Source: Candidatus Coatesiibacteriota bacterium
GTDB lineage: Bacteria; RBG-13-66-14
Length of the DNA: 10,120 nucleotides
Direction: 5' to 3'
Assembly (NCBI GenBank): GCA_014728185.1
Contig: WJMB01000197.1
Location: 1 to 10,120 of the forward strand
This document shows positions 1-6,708 of this stretch, piece after piece. The notes below the pieces were generated by a model, which worked only from the letters and a program-made list of their open reading frames with translations, searched no databases and was not told the DNA's origin. How positions within the stretch are numbered: the first letter of the stretch is position 1; each line of letters starts with the position of its first letter. Made by a program: the position numbers and the translations under genes.

Positions 1-8
1 CACCCCGA

Positions 9-31
9 CCCTCCCCCCAGAGGGGGGAGGG
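9..31. terminator. Strong G+C hairpin, likely terminator near a gene boundary
   Basis: A perfect 10-bp stem, CCCTCCCCCC (9-18) with GGGGGGAGGG (22-31), encloses a 3-nt loop. On the plus strand it is followed after a few bases by ATTTT (37-41), so it would best serve a plus-strand gene ending just left of the window. It also lies downstream of mgsA, so a convergent or shared role is possible. The hairpin is seen directly; the termination role is inferred. Confidence 0.45.
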
Positions 32-43
32 AGGTCATTTTAA

Positions 44-70
44 GCGGGTCGACCCTCGAGGTCGGCCCGC
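44..70 (-). terminator. Probable mgsA terminator hairpin
   Basis: An 11-bp stem pairs 44-54 (GCGGGTCGACC) with 60-70, including one G-T wobble, around a 5-nt loop. Read on the minus strand, it starts 33 nt after the mgsA stop codon and is followed by TTAAAAT. The uridine run is short, so termination may be weak or shared with the adjacent hairpin at 9-31. Confidence 0.45.
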
Positions 71-102
71 CGCTTAATCAACGTCTCAAACGTCTCACAG
101 AA

Positions 103-561
103 TCAGTCCAGCTCGATCTTCAATCGCGCTCCATAGTCCAGGATCTCCCGTTCGTAGCTCTCGTTGAACAGGTGCGAGCTGATCATGAAATCCGCCGTGG
201 CACGGTTCGAGGCCGTCGGCACATTGTATAGAACCGCAATGCGCAGCAGCGCTTTGACGTCCACGTCGTGGGGCTGGGCCTCCAACGGGTCCCAAAAGAA
301 GATGATCATGTCCAGCTTGAGCTCGGCGATGCGGGCGCCGATCTCCAAATCGCCCCCCAGGGGGCCGCTCTGGAAGGTCTTGACCGGCAGGTCCAGCTCC
401 CGGGCGATCATCCCGCCGGTGTTGCCCGTGCCGTAGAGGTGGTGGCGCGAGAGGCTCTCGCGGTTGAACTTGGCCCAAGCCAACAGATCGCGCTTGCGGT
501 GGTCGTGGGCCACCAGGGCGATGCGCTTGCGCTCGGGCATGGTGACGGAGGTGTTGGTCAT
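103..561 (-). CDS. mgsA: Methylglyoxal synthase
   Basis: This cytosolic enzyme converts dihydroxyacetone phosphate to methylglyoxal and phosphate, a bypass of lower glycolysis that relieves sugar-phosphate build-up. The 152-residue product has the same length as Escherichia coli MgsA and the same residue numbering. Visible motifs are ALVAHD with His19 and Asp20, the phosphate-binding GTGNTG (44-49), SGPLGGD ending in the catalytic base Asp71, FFWDP with Asp91, and PHDVD with His98 and Asp101. I chose ATG at 561, with AAGG 6 nt upstream. A GTG one codon earlier (564) is also possible but sits too close to that site. The gene is probably monocistronic, with hairpins downstream and a long non-coding stretch upstream. 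Identification is firm. Confidence 0.96.
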   Translation of the reverse strand: MTNTSVTMPERKRIALVAHDHRKRDLLAWAKFNRESLSRHHLYGTGNTGGMIARELDLPVKTFQSGPLGGDLEIGARIAELKLDMIIFFWDPLEAQPHDVDVKALLRIAVLYNVPTASNRATADFMISSHLFNESYEREILDYGARLKIELD

Positions 562-1101
562 CACGGACCTTCTCGTGTTATCCGAAGCGGTCGTAATACC
601 GCTGGTTGATTATCAGAAACCCTATCAACTGATGAACCGGTGCGGCTTCCAGAAAGCCGGCGGACCGCGGCGGGACCTTTGCCCCTTCTCCGCCGATCAC
701 CACGCCCGGGCCCGGCTTTGGCACGTTTCTTGCAGCAGGGCGAGAGTCCGTATGGTACAACGCTCCGTCGGATTCCGCAAGAAACGTGCCAAAGCCTCGT
801 CGTAGAAAGGGCGGTTGCGTTCCCGGGCCGGTAGGCCGGGCAAAGGTCCCGCCCGGGCGAGAGTCGCGGTCCTTGGTCACCATAACGATTGAAGCTGCGG
901 CATAGCTCAAGTGGCTGAAGCAGCGGGTTAGCAATCAGGTGCATTAAACGTCAGCAAGTTCGAGTACAAAGAACAACAAGTACGCGCGACGGCGGAACGG
1001 CGCCCTGGGGAACTTGTCAACTGTTGAAAATTATGAACATGTATCTCAAACACATTGCGATATCCGCCCGATTGTCAACCTGAGCATAGGATAAATGAAA
1101 C
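562..1101. other. Non-coding stretch between rnfA and mgsA
   Basis: No convincing coding frame is present. The left third holds a short hairpin (587-591 with 598-602) and an ATTATCAG motif (609-616), which on the minus strand reads CTGATAAT and could include a -10 box for mgsA, though I see no good -35 partner. The middle holds a nested inverted repeat (662-872). The right part (about 880-1100) is visibly richer in A+T than the genes and shows no clear structure. There is no trace of rnfB here. Confidence 0.7.
662..872. repeat. Nested inverted repeat
   Basis: Three perfectly matching arm blocks are nested: 662-669 with 865-872 (8 bp), 669-684 with 838-853 (16 bp) and 714-733 with 777-796 (20 bp, GGCTTTGGCACGTTTCTTGC). 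The sequence between blocks does not match between the two sides. The innermost 43-nt loop can form another 6-bp stem (745-750 with 769-774, one wobble). An 11-nt direct repeat, GGGCGAGAGTC, occurs at 738-748 and 855-865. There is no coding frame, no transposase and no obvious flanking duplication. It may be a degenerate small palindromic element, two opposed copies of a dispersed repeat, or a structured RNA. Confidence 0.8.
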
Positions 1102-1124
1102 GGGAAGGGCAAGAAGCCCTTCCC
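1102..1124 (-). terminator. Terminator of the rnfDGEA cluster
   Basis: A perfect 9-bp stem, GGGAAGGGC (1102-1110) with GCCCTTCCC (1116-1124), has a 5-nt loop. On the minus strand it lies 55 nt past the rnfA stop and is followed by GTTTCATTT, a moderately U-rich tail. It marks the end of the rnf transcription unit before mgsA and argues that no further rnf gene follows rnfA. Confidence 0.7.
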
Positions 1125-1179
1125 TATCTGTTGCCTTGCAGATACACATATCACCGTCAATCCCTGTGTGGTATTGGAA

Positions 1180-1770
1180 CTACCCCGGGATCAAACCGGC
1201 GAAGCCCAGGAAGGCGATGCTCATCAACCCGGCGGTGACGAAGGCGATGGGCAGTCCCCGCATGGCCTTGGGAACGTTGCCGACCTCCATCCGCTCGCGC
1301 AGACCGGCCATCAGCACCAGGGCCAGGGTGAAGCCCACCCCGGCGCCGACGGAGTGGACCAGGGACTCGACGAAGTCGTAGCTCTTGTCGATGTTGAGCA
1401 CGGTCAGGCCGAGGACTGCGCAGTTGGTGGTTATCAGGGGCAGGTAGATGCCCAGGGACTTGTAGAGCCCGGGCATGGACTTTTGCATGACGATCTCGAC
1501 GGTCTGCACCAGGCTGGCGATGACCAGGATGAAGAAGATGGTGCGCATCCAGGTCAGGTCCAGGGGGATCAGCACGAAGCGGTAGATCAGCCAGGTGAAG
1601 ACCGAGGCGAGGAACATCACGAAGATGACGGCCATGCCCATGCCGACGGCGGAGTCGGTCTGCTTGCTGACGCCCAGGTAGGGGCAGAGGCCCAGAAAGC
1701 GCATCAGCACGAAGTTGTTGACGAACACGGCGCCGACGAAGAGCAGGATCAGCTTGACACCGTAACTCAT
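1180..1770 (-). CDS. rnfA: Rnf electron transport complex subunit RnfA
   Basis: RnfA is an integral membrane subunit of the ion-translocating ferredoxin:NAD+ oxidoreductase. The 196-residue product has the usual family length and about six hydrophobic segments. Cys29 in FLGLCPYLG and Cys117 in TTNCAVLG match the conserved cysteines that, in known Rnf and Nqr complexes, form with their RnfE counterparts an intramembrane [2Fe-2S] centre. The start ATG at 1770 is fixed by AGGAGG 7 nt upstream. That site overlaps the rnfE stop codon, and the gap to rnfE is 11 nt, so translation is probably coupled. It is the last gene of the cluster. RnfA and RnfE are paralogues; the closer match to RnfA and the gene order support this naming. 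Confidence 0.95.
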   Translation of the reverse strand: MSYGVKLILLFVGAVFVNNFVLMRFLGLCPYLGVSKQTDSAVGMGMAVIFVMFLASVFTWLIYRFVLIPLDLTWMRTIFFILVIASLVQTVEIVMQKSMPGLYKSLGIYLPLITTNCAVLGLTVLNIDKSYDFVESLVHSVGAGVGFTLALVLMAGLRERMEVGNVPKAMRGLPIAFVTAGLMSIAFLGFAGLIPG

Positions 1771-1777
1771 GGATGTT

Positions 1778-1783
1778 CCTCCT
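1778..1783 (-). promoter_or_regulatory. rnfA ribosome binding site overlapping the rnfE stop
   Basis: On the minus strand AGGAGG lies 7 nt before the rnfA ATG, and the rnfE stop codon TAG (1784-1782) forms its first bases. This arrangement favours translational coupling of rnfE and rnfA. Confidence 0.8.
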
Positions 1784-2450
1784 AGGCGGCTTCGCGGGTG
1801 ACCTGGGTCATCTTCTCGCGCTGGGCGCGCAGGGCTTCGACGTCGGGCATGGTCTTGTTTTTCTTGCGGTTGCGCCGCCAGGCGAAGAAGCCCAGCAGGA
1901 AGCCGATGGTCAGAAAGGCACCGGGCTGCAGGATGAGGATGGTGGCCGGCTGGTAGCCCTCGCCGAAGACCGGCAGACCGAGGAAGGTTCCGAAGCCGAT
2001 GATCTCGCGGATCGAGGAGATGATCACCAGGGCGATGGTGAAGCCCAGGCCCATCCCCAGACCATCGAGGAAGGACTTGCCCACGGAGTGGTTCTGGGCG
2101 AAGGCCTCGGCGCGACCCAGGATGATGCAGTTGACCACGATCAGGGGAATGAAGATGCCCAGGGCCTCGGAAAGCGGCGGCAGGTAGGCCTTCATCACCA
2201 GCTCGACGATGACCACGAAGGTGGCGATGATGACGATGAAGATCGGGATGCGGATCTTCTTGGGCACCATCTTGCGGATCAGGGCGATCAGGACGTTGGA
2301 GCAGACCAGCACGAAGGTGGCGGCCAGTCCCATGCCGATCCCCTTCTCGACCAGGGAGGTCACCGCCAGGGTCGGGCAGAGCCCCAGGGCGAGCACGAAG
2401 ACCGGGTTTTCCTTGAAGAAGCCCTTGGTCAGCTCTTTGAAGGCGCTCAT
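1782..2450 (-). CDS. rnfE: Rnf electron transport complex subunit RnfE
   Basis: RnfE is the membrane partner and paralogue of RnfA in the Rnf complex. The 222-residue product has about six hydrophobic segments. Cys25 in ALGLCPTLAV and Cys108 in VVNCIILGRAEAFA are the conserved iron-sulfur ligands, and GLGMGLGFTIAL (130-141) parallels GAGVGFTLAL in the neighbouring RnfA. After residue 190 comes a basic stretch (WRRNRKKNK) and a hydrophilic tail to residue 222, presumably cytoplasmic. The start ATG at 2450 has GGGAGGA 8 nt upstream. The gap to rnfG is 19 nt and to rnfA 11 nt, so all lie in one operon. Confidence 0.95.
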   Translation of the reverse strand: MSAFKELTKGFFKENPVFVLALGLCPTLAVTSLVEKGIGMGLAATFVLVCSNVLIALIRKMVPKKIRIPIFIVIIATFVVIVELVMKAYLPPLSEALGIFIPLIVVNCIILGRAEAFAQNHSVGKSFLDGLGMGLGFTIALVIISSIREIIGFGTFLGLPVFGEGYQPATILILQPGAFLTIGFLLGFFAWRRNRKKNKTMPDVEALRAQREKMTQVTREAA

Positions 2451-2469
2451 GGGCAGATTCCTCCCGCGG

Positions 2470-3111
2470 TTACTGTTCCAATTCGCCGGCGTCGAGTCGA
2501 TCGAGTAGCTCGCCCATGTCCTCGCGCACGGCGGTGGTGAAGGCGCGGCTGGTGATGGTTGCGCCGGTGATGGCCTGGACCGTCGAGGTCGCGGGGTCGG
2601 CCGGGGAGCCCAGGCTGACCTCGTCGGCCTCGCAGCCGAGGTACTGTTCCTGGAACCAGGGGCGCGGCGGCGGACCGGCCTCGCTGGCGGCGTCGTCGCC
2701 GGAGAAGAGGCCGCCGACGGCGCTCCACAGGCTGCCCTCGGCCTTGACCTCCCCGATGCGCTCGCCCAGGCCCGGGGTCTCCTGCTGATAGAGCACGCTG
2801 GTGCCGGTGATCACGCCGGTCTCGTCGACGCCGACCATGATCTGCAGGGTCGAGCTGTAGCCGTTCTCGTCGCAGACGGCGGCGTAGCCGGCCGGGTTGC
2901 CGGCGACGTCGTAGCCGACGTAGTACTCGGGCTCCTCGGAGGGATAGCCGGTGACGCTCTCGACGTCCTCGGGCAGCACGGCGCCGACGGCCTCGCTGAC
3001 GGCGGCGGCCTCCTGTTCGGCGATGGTGTCCTTGGTGAGCACGTAGACGCCGGAGAGGGCGGCGGCCATGACGGCGGTGACGATGAACAGGGTCAGGCCC
3101 AGCCTAAGCAT
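2470..3111 (-). CDS. rnfG: Rnf electron transport complex subunit RnfG (FMN-binding)
   Basis: RnfG carries covalently bound FMN on the outer face of the membrane and passes electrons within the Rnf complex. The 213-residue product has one N-terminal membrane anchor (about 4-25), then an FMN-binding domain with ETPGLG (111-116) and a TGATITS motif (182-188). The FMN is expected on a threonine of that motif, probably Thr185, attached by an ApbE-type flavin transferase not seen in this window. The open frame extends upstream to 3168, but I chose ATG at 3111: AAGGAGG lies 6 nt before it and the membrane anchor then begins at once. This start overlaps the end of rnfD by 8 nt. Residues about 120-151, rich in Gly, Pro, Ala and acidic residues, look like an insertion before WFQEQY. 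Confidence 0.93.
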   Translation of the reverse strand: MLRLGLTLFIVTAVMAAALSGVYVLTKDTIAEQEAAAVSEAVGAVLPEDVESVTGYPSEEPEYYVGYDVAGNPAGYAAVCDENGYSSTLQIMVGVDETGVITGTSVLYQQETPGLGERIGEVKAEGSLWSAVGGLFSGDDAASEAGPPPRPWFQEQYLGCEADEVSLGSPADPATSTVQAITGATITSRAFTTAVREDMGELLDRLDAGELEQ

Positions 3112-4300
3112 TGGCGGCCTCCTTGGCGCGGCGGGAGCCGAAGAACTTGGGCGTGGTGTAGCGGTCAATCAGCGGCGTGGCGGCGTTCATCAGCAGGATC
3201 GAGTAGCTGACGCCCTCGGGGTAGCCGCCCCAGAGGCGGATGATCGCGGCCAGCAGCCCGGCGCCGATGCCGAAGATAATCCGGCCCCCCTTGGTCACCG
3301 GTGTGGTCACCATGTCGGTGGCCATGAAGAGCGCCCCCAGCATCGCCCCGCCGGCCATCAGGTGGAACAGGCCGGTGAAGTGGTAGGTCCCGTCGGGGGT
3401 GGTCACCCCACCGAAAATCGCCGTGAAGACGAAGATCGCCCCGAGGTAGCTTAGGGGGATGCGCCAGTCGACGACGCCGATCATGATCAGAATCAGCGCG
3501 CCGAAGAGCAACAACAGGGCCGAGGTCTCGCCGATGCAGCCGCCCACCTGTCCCAGGGCCAGCTTGCCGATGCCCAGGGGGCCGGTGAGTTGACTGACGG
3601 CCTCGGAGGCCTGGGAGACCGCGCCGGGATCGTAAAGGCCCGGCTCGGCCAGCACGGCAGCCGAATGCTTCATCACCGCCAGCGGGGTGGCCGAGCTCAG
3701 GGCGTCGATGGTCGTCCCGGAGAGGTTGGCCAGCTTGGGCACCGTGTCCCAGGTGGTCATGTGCACCGGCCAGGAGGCCAGCAGGATCGCCCGCCCCACC
3801 AGGGCCGGGTTGAAGAGGTTGTAGCCCAGCCCGCCGAAGGCCTGCTTGGCGATGGCGATGGCCGCGAAGCTGCCCACCACGGGCAGCCACCAGGGCACGC
3901 CGTAGGGCAGGTTGAAGGCCAGCAGGACGCCGGTCAGCGCCGCCGAGCCGTCGGCGATGGTCAGCTTGCGCTTGGTGAGGAGCTGGATCAGCGCCTCGAA
4001 GACCACGGCGGAGACGGCGGCGATGATGACCAGCACCAGCGAGCGCCAGCCCTGGAAGAGCACCGAGCCCACCAGGGCCGGAACCAGGGCCGCGCAGACC
4101 GCAATCATGATCTTGCTGGTTTTGGCCTTGCCCTTGAGGTGCGGCGCGTTGGAGACCGAGAGCTCGTAGAGCTCGACGGGGTCCTTCTTCTTGACCGCTT
4201 TGCCCGGTGCCTTCTTGGGCTTGGCGGGGGCTTTGTCGGGCTTGTCGCTCCTGGTCTCGGCGGCCTTGTCCGGTTGGGCCTTGTTGTCTTCCACGCTCAT
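3104..4300 (-). CDS. rnfD: Rnf electron transport complex subunit RnfD (FMN-binding)
   Basis: RnfD is the large polytopic membrane subunit, related to NqrB, thought to take part in ion translocation and to hold covalent FMN. The 398-residue product begins with about 42 Lys, Pro and Ala rich hydrophilic residues. The family core then starts at LYELSVSNAPHLKGK (44-58). Conserved features are GGLGYNLFNPALVGRA (156-171), the flavinylation site DALSSATPLA (199-208) with Thr205 the likely FMN attachment residue, and PEGVSYSILLMNAATPL (361-377). The ATG at 4300 is the only Met before residue 65, and I see no alternative start near residue 43, so the extension is probably real. Its ribosome binding site (GGGGA, 9 nt away) is weak. 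The gene is the first of the tight DGEA block and overlaps rnfG by 8 nt. Confidence 0.94.
   Translation of the reverse strand: MSVEDNKAQPDKAAETRSDKPDKAPAKPKKAPGKAVKKKDPVELYELSVSNAPHLKGKAKTSKIMIAVCAALVPALVGSVLFQGWRSLVLVIIAAVSAVVFEALIQLLTKRKLTIADGSAALTGVLLAFNLPYGVPWWLPVVGSFAAIAIAKQAFGGLGYNLFNPALVGRAILLASWPVHMTTWDTVPKLANLSGTTIDALSSATPLAVMKHSAAVLAEPGLYDPGAVSQASEAVSQLTGPLGIGKLALGQVGGCIGETSALLLLFGALILIMIGVVDWRIPLSYLGAIFVFTAIFGGVTTPDGTYHFTGLFHLMAGGAMLGALFMATDMVTTPVTKGGRIIFGIGAGLLAAIIRLWGGYPEGVSYSILLMNAATPLIDRYTTPKFFGSRRAKEAANA
3118..3124 (-). promoter_or_regulatory. rnfG ribosome binding site inside the end of rnfD
   Basis: On the minus strand AAGGAGG sits 6 nt before ATG at 3111, within the last codons of rnfD. 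It decides the rnfG start in favour of 3111 over the upstream in-frame start at 3168, which lies well inside rnfD. Confidence 0.85.
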
Positions 4301-4458
4301 AGGCTGGCGTCCCCGGTTTGCGGTTAGTTGGTCACAGATGCCTGGTGAACATCACTGGTCCGAATCAGGAAACGAGCTGATCTGCTTATCGAATGGCTGA
4401 AAATCACAAAGAGGAAGGGATTCTCACTCGTATCCGAACCGGCATATCAGTCTAATCA

Positions 4459-4488
4459 ATTGTCCTTGGCATCATGGAATGTGGTCAA
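4459..4488 (-). promoter_or_regulatory. Candidate promoter for rnfDGEA
   Basis: On the minus strand TTGACC (-35, 5 of 6 to consensus) and GACAAT (-10, 4 of 6) are separated by 18 nt. Transcription would start about 150 nt before the rnfD ATG. It is a pattern match only, and no other site in the gap is clearly better. Confidence 0.3.
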
Positions 4489-4683
4489 ACTAAATCAGGC
4501 TGATTGGGAGCGGCTTGTCGGGCCGTGCTTCACTTACCTGTAATGCACGCTGTTGACCAAGCTTTTTTAGCATACCCTTATTACCGTTTATAACGACATT
4601 TAAGCGTCAGTGGCAACCCGCTGTCAGGGCATGGACAACTGTGCGGATATCCAGGCTTGCAAAGGATGACGCTCTTCATAGCC

Positions 4684-4900
4684 GCCACTTTTTCAATTGC
4701 CCGCTTTATGACGGGTATCTGATGATTACCACCTCTATTATCAGCAGGATACTATCACGATCAGGTCCGGTCGGGGTATGCGATGCCCTCCGTAACACTG
4801 CCACTTTAACTGCTCATAAGTGACAGGCACGTCTGCTACTACACCCGGATTATCAGCCGATTACAATCACATCCCGACCCTACGAGGGTACGCGATCCAT
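4684..4900. repeat. Degenerate tandem repeat, unit about 112 bp, two copies
   Basis: Matching blocks recur in the same order with a near-constant offset of 112 nt: GCCACTTT (4684, 4800; offset 116), TGACGGG or TGACAGG (4709, 4821), ATTATCAGC (4737, 4849), ATCAC (4754, 4866) and GGGTATGCGAT or GGGTACGCGAT (4774, 4886). The sequence between blocks has diverged. Sequence from about 4900 (ATTAAATGCCTTTTGG) may be the eroded beginning of a third unit. There is no coding frame. Function is unknown; an old duplication or tandem protein or RNA sites are possible. Confidence 0.65.
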
Positions 4901-5175
4901 TGTCATTAAATGCCTTTTGGCTCAGTGCGCGGTTGTTTCCCGGCAGTCGCTTCAGGGCGGCAGAGCAATACCCGCACTAAGTTCCGCTGGCGGCCGGGAG
5001 GCTGCCTGTACGCCGGGTCGGGTCGGAAGCCGCCAATGCTGGATGACAAGCACTAATCAGGGCGCTGCTTGAGGTATGGCCCTTGCACCAGCGAACCGCT
5101 TGATCGGTTTGTCGCCGTTGGCAAAGCGGATTTCGGCAACAACTCGTTCGCGGCAGCTCTTCACCGCCGCAGCTT

Positions 5176-6516
5176 TTACTTGGCGGCCCTGGCCCGCTCG
5201 GCGCGGCGCTTGAGCACACTGGGCTTGAGCAGCTTTATCGACTGCACCAGGTGGCGCTTGGCCGGGCAGACGAAGCTGCAAGAGCCGCACTCGATGCAGT
5301 CGGCGGCGCCGTAGCGCTCGGCCTCGTCGAGGTTCCCGGCGCGGGAGTACAGCGCGGCGTCGCAGGGCACCAGGTTCATCGGGCAGATGTCGACGCACTT
5401 GCCGCAGCGCAGGCAGGGTCCTTCGGTGAAGGCCTCGGGCGGCGGCGGCGGCAGGAAGAGCAGGCCGCTGGTCCCCTTGGCCACGGGCAGATCGAAGCGG
5501 TGCTGGGCCATGCCCATCATCGGGCCGCCCATGATGAAGCGGGCCGCCTCGCCCTTGAGTCCTCCGCACTGCTCGAGCAGCTCGGAGACCGGCGTGCCCA
5601 GCCGGACCCAGAGGTTCTTCGGCTCGGACACCAGGGGACCGGTCAGGGTCAGGGCGCGCTCGACGAGGGGCTTGCCCTCGTAGATGGCCTCGGCGATCGC
5701 GTAGGCCGTGCCCACGTTCTGCACCAGGACGTTGACGGCGAAGGGCAGGCCGCCCACGGGAACCTCGCGGCCGGTGACGGCCTTGATGAGCTGCTTTTCC
5801 GCGCCCTGGGGATACTTGACCTTGCACTTGACCACGCTGATGCGGGCGCTGTCCTTGGTGAGCTCCTTGAGGTGGGCGACGGCGTCGGGCTTGTTGGCCT
5901 CGATGGCGATCACGCCGTTACGGGCTCCGGTTATCTGCAGCAGGATCTCCAGGCCGCGGACGATCTTCTCGCCCCGCTCCAGCATCAGCCGGTGGTCGCA
6001 GGTCAGGAAGGGCTCGCACTCGGCGCCGTTGAGGATCACCGTGTCGAACTCGTGGCCCTTGGGCGGCACGACCTTGACCGAGGTGGGGAACGTGGCCCCG
6101 CCCATGCCGACGATCCCGGCGGCGCGGATGCGCTCGACCAGCTTCTCCGGCTCGACGCGGCCCGGCTCGGCGATGGGCTCCATCAACTCCCACTCGCCGT
6201 CGCCGCCGTCCTCGGCGGGCTCGATGATCACCGCCGGCTTTAGCCCTCCCATGGCATGGGGGTGGTCGGCGATCTTTAGAACCTTGCCGGCGACGGGGCT
6301 GTGCACTGCGGCGGAAACGAAGCCGCCGGGCTCGCCCAGGAGCTGTCCGGCCTTGAGCGTATCGCCCTTCCCGACCACGGGTTTGGCCGGCGCGCCGATG
6401 TGCTGGGCCAGAGGTATGACGACCAGGCCGGGGCGCCGGGCCTCGACCAGGGCTTTGTCTTCGGTGAAGTGCTTGAATTCGGGGGGGTGGATCCCGCCCT
6501 TGAAGGTCAGGGCCAT
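5176..6516 (-). CDS. rnfC: Rnf electron transport complex subunit RnfC (NADH and Fe-S)
   Basis: RnfC is the peripheral cytoplasmic subunit that exchanges electrons with NAD(H). The 446-residue product has the usual family length. It begins with the RnfC signature FKGGIHPPEFK (5-15), then VGMGGATFPTSVK (136-148) and NGAECEPFLTCDHR (163-176) of the nucleotide and FMN binding fold, and KYPQGAEKQL (234-243). Two [4Fe-4S] motifs follow: Cys368, 371, 374, 378 in CLRCGKCVDICP and Cys407, 410, 413, 417 in CIECGSCSFVCP. The frame is open upstream to 6774, but ATG at 6516 has GGAGG 5 nt before it and fits the family N-terminus. The C-terminus is basic and lacks the long repeat tail found in some gammaproteobacterial RnfC proteins. 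It is separated from rnfD by 875 nt, which is unusual. Confidence 0.95.
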   Translation of the reverse strand: MALTFKGGIHPPEFKHFTEDKALVEARRPGLVVIPLAQHIGAPAKPVVGKGDTLKAGQLLGEPGGFVSAAVHSPVAGKVLKIADHPHAMGGLKPAVIIEPAEDGGDGEWELMEPIAEPGRVEPEKLVERIRAAGIVGMGGATFPTSVKVVPPKGHEFDTVILNGAECEPFLTCDHRLMLERGEKIVRGLEILLQITGARNGVIAIEANKPDAVAHLKELTKDSARISVVKCKVKYPQGAEKQLIKAVTGREVPVGGLPFAVNVLVQNVGTAYAIAEAIYEGKPLVERALTLTGPLVSEPKNLWVRLGTPVSELLEQCGGLKGEAARFIMGGPMMGMAQHRFDLPVAKGTSGLLFLPPPPPEAFTEGPCLRCGKCVDICPMNLVPCDAALYSRAGNLDEAERYGAADCIECGSCSFVCPAKRHLVQSIKLLKPSVLKRRAERARAAK

Positions 6517-6520
6517 GCCG

Positions 6521-6526
6521 TCCTCC
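6521..6526 (-). promoter_or_regulatory. rnfC ribosome binding site
   Basis: On the minus strand GGAGGA precedes ATG at 6516 by 4 nt (5 nt from GGAGG). It selects this start over the longer open frame reaching 6774. Confidence 0.75.
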
Positions 6527-6708
6527 GGCTGCCGGGCGCGCCAGGGGGCGCCGGGCGGTTCGTGCTTTTGGTAACGAAACGCCGTCGATTTTGCCACAAC
6601 TCGCCCGCTGCCGCAACCCCGCTGTCCGGTCGCCGTGAGATCGCCCCGCAGCGACGGCCGGCTCTTAACCCGGCGCCGGCAGATCTCCATCCCACTGGTA
6701 AAGAACGA

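Larger units (their letters stand above)
4301..5175. other. Long non-coding gap between rnfC and rnfD
   Basis: These 875 bases hold no convincing gene on either strand; short open frames here look random. The sequence is clearly less G+C rich than the genes on both sides from about 4320 to 4915. It contains a degenerate tandem repeat (4684-4900) and a candidate promoter for rnfD (4459-4488). No clear terminator follows rnfC: the small hairpin at 5094-5109 has no U run on the minus strand. Read-through from rnfC to rnfD therefore cannot be excluded. Confidence 0.75.

Noticed and set aside
199..208. Possible defect in the RnfD flavinylation motif (residues 199-208, SSAT instead of SGAT)
   Set aside because: Ser in place of Gly is an accepted variant of the ApbE recognition motif, and the threonine that takes FMN (Thr205) is present. 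Numbers here are protein residues of rnfD.
164..436. A plus-strand frame opposite mgsA
   Set aside because: It overlaps the clearly real methylglyoxal synthase gene and its translation has no recognisable features.
3112..3168. A longer rnfG starting at 3168
   Set aside because: It would add 19 Pro, Ala and Ser rich residues lying wholly inside rnfD. AAGGAGG directly precedes ATG at 3111, where the membrane anchor begins.
4641..4823. A 60-codon plus-strand frame in the rnfC-rnfD gap
   Set aside because: It has no ribosome binding site, it runs through part of the degenerate tandem repeat without matching protein-like conservation, and its composition is unlike a normal gene here.
4684..4900. 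Possible CRISPR array
   Set aside because: Only two diverged units of about 112 nt exist, with scattered matching islands. There is no short uniform repeat with unique spacers and there are no cas genes.
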